Shown: in pieces, positions 60,921 to 64,000 of the stretch
Numbering within the stretch: position 1 is the first letter of the stretch
Layout of the letters: every line of letters starts with the position of its first letter
Assembly (NCBI RefSeq): GCF_013836145.1
Contig: NZ_CP057483.1
Span: 62,001-126,000 of the forward strand
Length of the DNA: 64,000 nt
Direction of reading: 5' to 3'
Origin: Citrobacter sp. RHB25-C09
GTDB taxonomy: Bacteria; Pseudomonadota; Gammaproteobacteria; Enterobacterales; Enterobacteriaceae
Translations under genes and position numbers: made by a program
Notes under the pieces: model-generated
What the model was told of the DNA's origin: nothing
The model's database searches: none
The model's input: the letters and a program-made list of their open reading frames with translations, nothing else

Positions 60921-61955
60921 ATGATGAACAATGCAAACAGACTCAGTGTTATTATCCCGTTATATAATGCGGGTAATGATTTTAAAGCTTGCATGGAATC
61001 TCTCATCGCGCAAACGTGGACTGCTCTTGAAATCATCATTGTTAATGACGGCTCAACGGACAATTCTATTGAAATAGCACAATATTATGCAGACAACTAT
61101 CCGCACGTCCGGTTGCTGCACCAGGCTAACGCGGGGGCATCGGTTGCCCGCAACCGTGGGCTGGAAGCCGCTACAGGTCACTACGTCGCCTTTGTCGATG
61201 CCGATGACCTCACGTACCCTCATATGTACGAAACACTGATGACGATGGCGCTGGAAGATAATCTGGACGTTGCGCAGTGTAACGCTGACTGGTGTGGACG
61301 CGAAACCGGCGTCAGCTGGCAATCTATCCCTACCGACCGAATTCGTTCAACCGGAGTATTAACCGGCCCGGACTGGTTGCGGCTGGCGCTCTCTTCGCGC
61401 CGTTGGACGCACGTGGTATGGATGGGCGTTTATCGCCGTGAAGTGATCGAAAAAAATAACATTACATTTGTTCCTGGCTTACATCATCAGGATATTATCT
61501 GGAGCACAGAGTTTATGTTTAATGCTCTTCGCGTCCGTTATACCGAAGAGTCGCTCTATAAATATTTCCTGCATGACAATTCTGTGAGTCGATTAAAACG
61601 TCAGGGAAATAAAAATCTTAACTATCAGCGTCATTATATGAAGATTACCCGGCTGTTAGAAAAATTGAATCGTGATTATGCCGACCAAATTCCGATTTAT
61701 CCGGAATTTCATCAACAAATTACCTGGGAGGCATTACGCGTTTGCCATGCGGTACGCAAAGAGCCCGATATTTTGACGAAGCAACGTATGATTGCGGAGA
61801 TTTTTACCTCCGGGATGTACAAACGTATGATAACCAATGTGCGCAGCGCGAAAGCGGCCTATCAGGTGCTGCTGTGGTCTTTCAGACTGTATCAATGGCG
61901 TGACAAAACGCGGTCACACCGTCGAATTGCGCGTAAAGCGGTTAATTTGGGTTAA
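60921..61955 (+). CDS. waaH: HepIII glucuronosyltransferase-type GT2 (WaaH/YibD)
   Basis: A 344-residue GT2 enzyme, same length as E. coli YibD/WaaH and very similar throughout. The start is LSVIIPLYNAGNDFKAC, then VNDGSTDNS, the DAD metal site at 93-95 and ARNRGLEAATGHYVAFVDADD. In E. coli it adds glucuronic acid to HepIII under phosphate limitation. Here a PmrA box precedes it, suggesting induction by low magnesium, iron or polymyxin. It needs HepIII, which is the product of the WaaQ-like enzyme at 49063. Confidence 0.93.
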   Translation: MMNNANRLSVIIPLYNAGNDFKACMESLIAQTWTALEIIIVNDGSTDNSIEIAQYYADNYPHVRLLHQANAGASVARNRGLEAATGHYVAFVDADDLTYPHMYETLMTMALEDNLDVAQCNADWCGRETGVSWQSIPTDRIRSTGVLTGPDWLRLALSSRRWTHVVWMGVYRREVIEKNNITFVPGLHHQDIIWSTEFMFNALRVRYTEESLYKYFLHDNSVSRLKRQGNKNLNYQRHYMKITRLLEKLNRDYADQIPIYPEFHQQITWEALRVCHAVRKEPDILTKQRMIAEIFTSGMYKRMITNVRSAKAAYQVLLWSFRLYQWRDKTRSHRRIARKAVNLG

Positions 61956-62898
61956 CGTCGCCGGCTCGGGGCGCTTTGCCCCAACCCTGCCATTGATGCT
62001 GGAAATAGGCCACCAGTGTGCTCTGAGCGATACTTTCGCTGAGTACGTTAAAGAATCGGCTGGCATAGACCGGCTCTAAGGGCTTCTTCGGCTTACACAG
62101 CTTCACGCCACGAAATGGGTTTCTCGGTGGAGTGGTAGATGGCAGCGTATTATTGGGTGTGGAGGTGTCCACCTGCGGTTCATTGAGCAGGCTGCTCGGG
62201 CGTACCAGGGTGATATCCGCAGGCAGGTTGTACACCATCTGCTGCAGCACCCGCACCGTTGACGGATGCGGATGTCCAATCGCGATGGCAGAACCGTTGC
62301 GACGGGCAAGATCGATAGCGCGATTAAATTGACGGCGGATGTCTGCCTCGTTTTGCGTATCGTCGAGGAACACTTTGCGTTTTATGACCTTCACCCCCGT
62401 TCCGGAGGACGCACGCAGCGCCTGGCTGTTGCCAATGGTCATACTATCGAGAAAATACAAATCGTAGCGCTCCAGCGCCTGCATCACTTTTTGCATCCCG
62501 AACAGGCTGGAGGTCATCGCGCTGCCCATATGGTTGTTAAGACCGACGGCATACGGCACTTTACCGACCGCTTCACGAATAATCCGCTCTATTTCGTCGC
62601 TGCTCATCGCCGGACGCAGGGTGTCCTTCTCCAGCGGCTGCTTACTCAGCGGCGCCATTGGCAGATGGATCAGAACCTCATGTCCGCTGTTATGCGCTCT
62701 GGTGGCCATTTCTCGCGCGTGCGGCGCATTAGGCAGAACGGCCACGGAGATCGCGTTTGGCATTGCCAGCACCTGATTTTCGTAATGCGGACGATAGCCG
62801 AAATCGTCGATGACGATAGCGAGTTTGCCAGCAAAAACAGGGGAGACGAATGCCAGCAAGCTGGCGAATGAAAGAACGGTACGACGAAAATGCGGCAA
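61942..62898 (-). CDS. yibQ: Divergent polysaccharide deacetylase family protein YibQ
   Basis: A 318-residue protein with a signal peptide (LLAFVSPVFA, cleavage before GKLAIVIDD) and the DUF610/divergent polysaccharide deacetylase domain. The first motif is LAIVIDDFGY and others are HEVLIHLPM, NNHMGSAMT and GHPHPSTV. It is predicted periplasmic; its substrate is not known. It lies 3 bp after envC, and its 3' end overlaps the end of waaH by 14 bp. Confidence 0.94.
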   Translation of the reverse strand: MPHFRRTVLSFASLLAFVSPVFAGKLAIVIDDFGYRPHYENQVLAMPNAISVAVLPNAPHAREMATRAHNSGHEVLIHLPMAPLSKQPLEKDTLRPAMSSDEIERIIREAVGKVPYAVGLNNHMGSAMTSSLFGMQKVMQALERYDLYFLDSMTIGNSQALRASSGTGVKVIKRKVFLDDTQNEADIRRQFNRAIDLARRNGSAIAIGHPHPSTVRVLQQMVYNLPADITLVRPSSLLNEPQVDTSTPNNTLPSTTPPRNPFRGVKLCKPKKPLEPVYASRFFNVLSESIAQSTLVAYFQHQWQGWGKAPRAGDVNPN

Positions 62899-62901
62899 AA
62901 C

Positions 62902-64000
62902 TTATCTTCCCAACCACGGCTGTGGATTGACGGCCTGACCCTGGCGACGGATCTCAAAATAAAGCGATGGACGGCCCTGGCCACCGCTGCTACCTACCAG
63001 CGCGATAGGCTGGCCTGCGCGAACCTGCGTCCCGACGCTGACTAACGCGCTTTGGTTGTAGCCATAAAGACTCATATCACCCTTACCGTGTTCAACGACG
63101 ACAACCAGCCCGTATCCTTGCAGCCAGTCGGCGAGGATCACCCGACCATCGGCAATGGCTTTCACCTCGGTGCCTTCAGACGCACCGATAACCATCCCTT
63201 TCCAACGTAGCTCACCCTGAAGCTGTTCGCCATAACGATGTAACGTTGGCCCACGAACCGGGTAGAACGCCTGACCGCGTGGGGAACCCAGTCCGCCGGT
63301 GCGAGACATCAGCGATTTTTCATTTTCGGTCGGTTTATAGGTGGTGCCTTTGCGGGTGGCTTCTTTTTGGCGATTGCGAACGGCTTCGGCTTCACGCGCT
63401 TCGCGCTCGGCGCGGGCTTTGGCAGCGGCTTCAGCGCGTGCAATGCTGCTGCGCAGACGAGATTCGTTGGCGCGCAGTTCGCTCAACTGCTGTTGGCCCT
63501 GCTGGATGGAGGACTCCAGCCCGGTGAGGGTTTTTTTACGTTCATTACGTGCCTGCTCCAGCTTCGCCTGCTGTGCACGCTGCTCATACAGCAGGGTTTG
63601 CTGTTGGCTCTGTTTCTCTTCCAGTTCAGCGCGCTGTGTGGCGACCTCTTCGCGCGTCTGCTTCAGTTGCGCGATAGTCTCCTGGCGCGCCTGGTTAAGA
63701 TAGCCGAAATAGGCCTGCAAACGCTGGCCGCGCTGGCTTTCTTCACCGCTGAGTATGAGCTGGATACCCGTATGTTCACCCTGACGAAACGCCGCATCCA
63801 GTTGCGCGGCAAGGCTGCGTTCCTGGCTGGCTTTCTGCCGCTCCAGCTTAGCGATGGAAGCGTTCATCTCATCAATCTGTTTATTCAACTGGGCGAGGGT
63901 GTTTTGCGTTTCGCGTAGTTGACGTGCAGCAGCGGAGATCGCCTCCTCCTGCGCTTTCAGTTGGGCGAGCAGAGTGGCGCGTTGCTGTTGCTGTTGACGA
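62902..64000 (-). CDS. envC: Murein hydrolase activator EnvC (partial at right edge)
   Basis: About 366 C-terminal residues are visible and the frame is open to the right edge; E. coli EnvC has about 419. A long coiled-coil (rich in Gln, Glu, Arg, Lys; QTLLYEQRAQQAKLEQ and similar) covers the first two thirds. The last part is a LytM domain (GELRWKGMVIGASEGTEVKAIADGRVILADW, ending GGQGRPSLYFEIRRQGQAVNPQPWLGR). The domain is degenerate: the metal-binding residues of active LytM enzymes are missing. EnvC activates amidases AmiA and AmiB at the septum. The N-terminus and signal peptide lie outside the window. Confidence 0.96.
   Translation of the reverse strand, partial: RQQQQQRATLLAQLKAQEEAISAAARQLRETQNTLAQLNKQIDEMNASIAKLERQKASQERSLAAQLDAAFRQGEHTGIQLILSGEESQRGQRLQAYFGYLNQARQETIAQLKQTREEVATQRAELEEKQSQQQTLLYEQRAQQAKLEQARNERKKTLTGLESSIQQGQQQLSELRANESRLRSSIARAEAAAKARAEREAREAEAVRNRQKEATRKGTTYKPTENEKSLMSRTGGLGSPRGQAFYPVRGPTLHRYGEQLQGELRWKGMVIGASEGTEVKAIADGRVILADWLQGYGLVVVVEHGKGDMSLYGYNQSALVSVGTQVRAGQPIALVGSSGGQGRPSLYFEIRRQGQAVNPQPWLGR

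Overview
The window is a chromosomal segment of an enteric gammaproteobacterium of the Escherichia/Salmonella/Citrobacter group. About two thirds of it follows the E. coli order yicI-yicH-xanP-gltS-recG-trmH-spoT-rpoZ-gmk-ligB-yicG-yicC-rph-pyrE-slmA-dut-coaBC-radC-rpmB-rpmG-mutM-coaD-waaA-[waa core]-waaL-waaC-waaF-hldD-kbl-tdh-waaH-yibQ-envC, with product lengths equal or close to the E. coli ones. REP-type repeats, a standard selC and an intact rph support this placement. Citrobacter is my best guess for the genus, but that is inference and no search was run.

Region 1 (1-3000) is a small carbohydrate-acid catabolic locus: the end of a TRAP transporter large subunit, a short-chain dehydrogenase, an RbsD/FucU-type mutarotase and a LacI-family repressor. 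A GC-rich, strongly folded intergenic stretch and a REP element lie between the mutarotase and the repressor.

Region 2 (about 3300-18750) is an exopolysaccharide island that abuts the 3' end of selC. It is a tightly packed operon of eleven genes: initiating phosphotransferase, outer-membrane beta-barrel, short OPX lipoprotein, Wzc-like copolymerase, flippase, polymerase, three glycosyltransferases, a small membrane protein and a secreted glycosidase-like protein. Facing it are galE and a beta-propeller protein. The OPX protein is too short to cross the outer membrane, the neighbouring gene encodes a beta-barrel, and the kinase domain of the copolymerase has lost key residues. Together these suggest a two-part export pore without a tyrosine-phosphorylation cycle. 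I know of no characterised enteric system with this exact layout.

Region 3 (19195-46150) is conserved backbone: selC, GH31 alpha-xylosidase, AsmA-like YicH, purine and glutamate permeases, the gmk-rpoZ-spoT-trmH-recG operon, nucleotide, coenzyme A and ribosome genes, and DNA repair. Between yicG and yicC, where I expect dinD in E. coli, there are two small secreted proteins. A PurR-type operator precedes xanP, and the pyrE attenuator is present.

Region 4 (46050-58250) is the LPS core locus. A JUMPstart/ops element leads into a 38-codon in-frame remnant of waaQ, followed by waaG, waaY, waaZ, a full waaQ-like heptosyltransferase, waaP and a GT8 enzyme. The opposing operon hldD-waaF-waaC-waaL-GT2-GT8 converges on it at a hairpin near 51920. 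So the original waaQ has been deleted internally and another copy lies downstream.

Region 5 (58450-64000) holds kbl-tdh, the HepIII-modifying glycosyltransferase gene waaH with a perfect-spacing PmrA box upstream, yibQ and most of envC. waaH, waaP, waaY and waaZ together point to a core whose decoration is tuned to divalent-cation and polymyxin stress.
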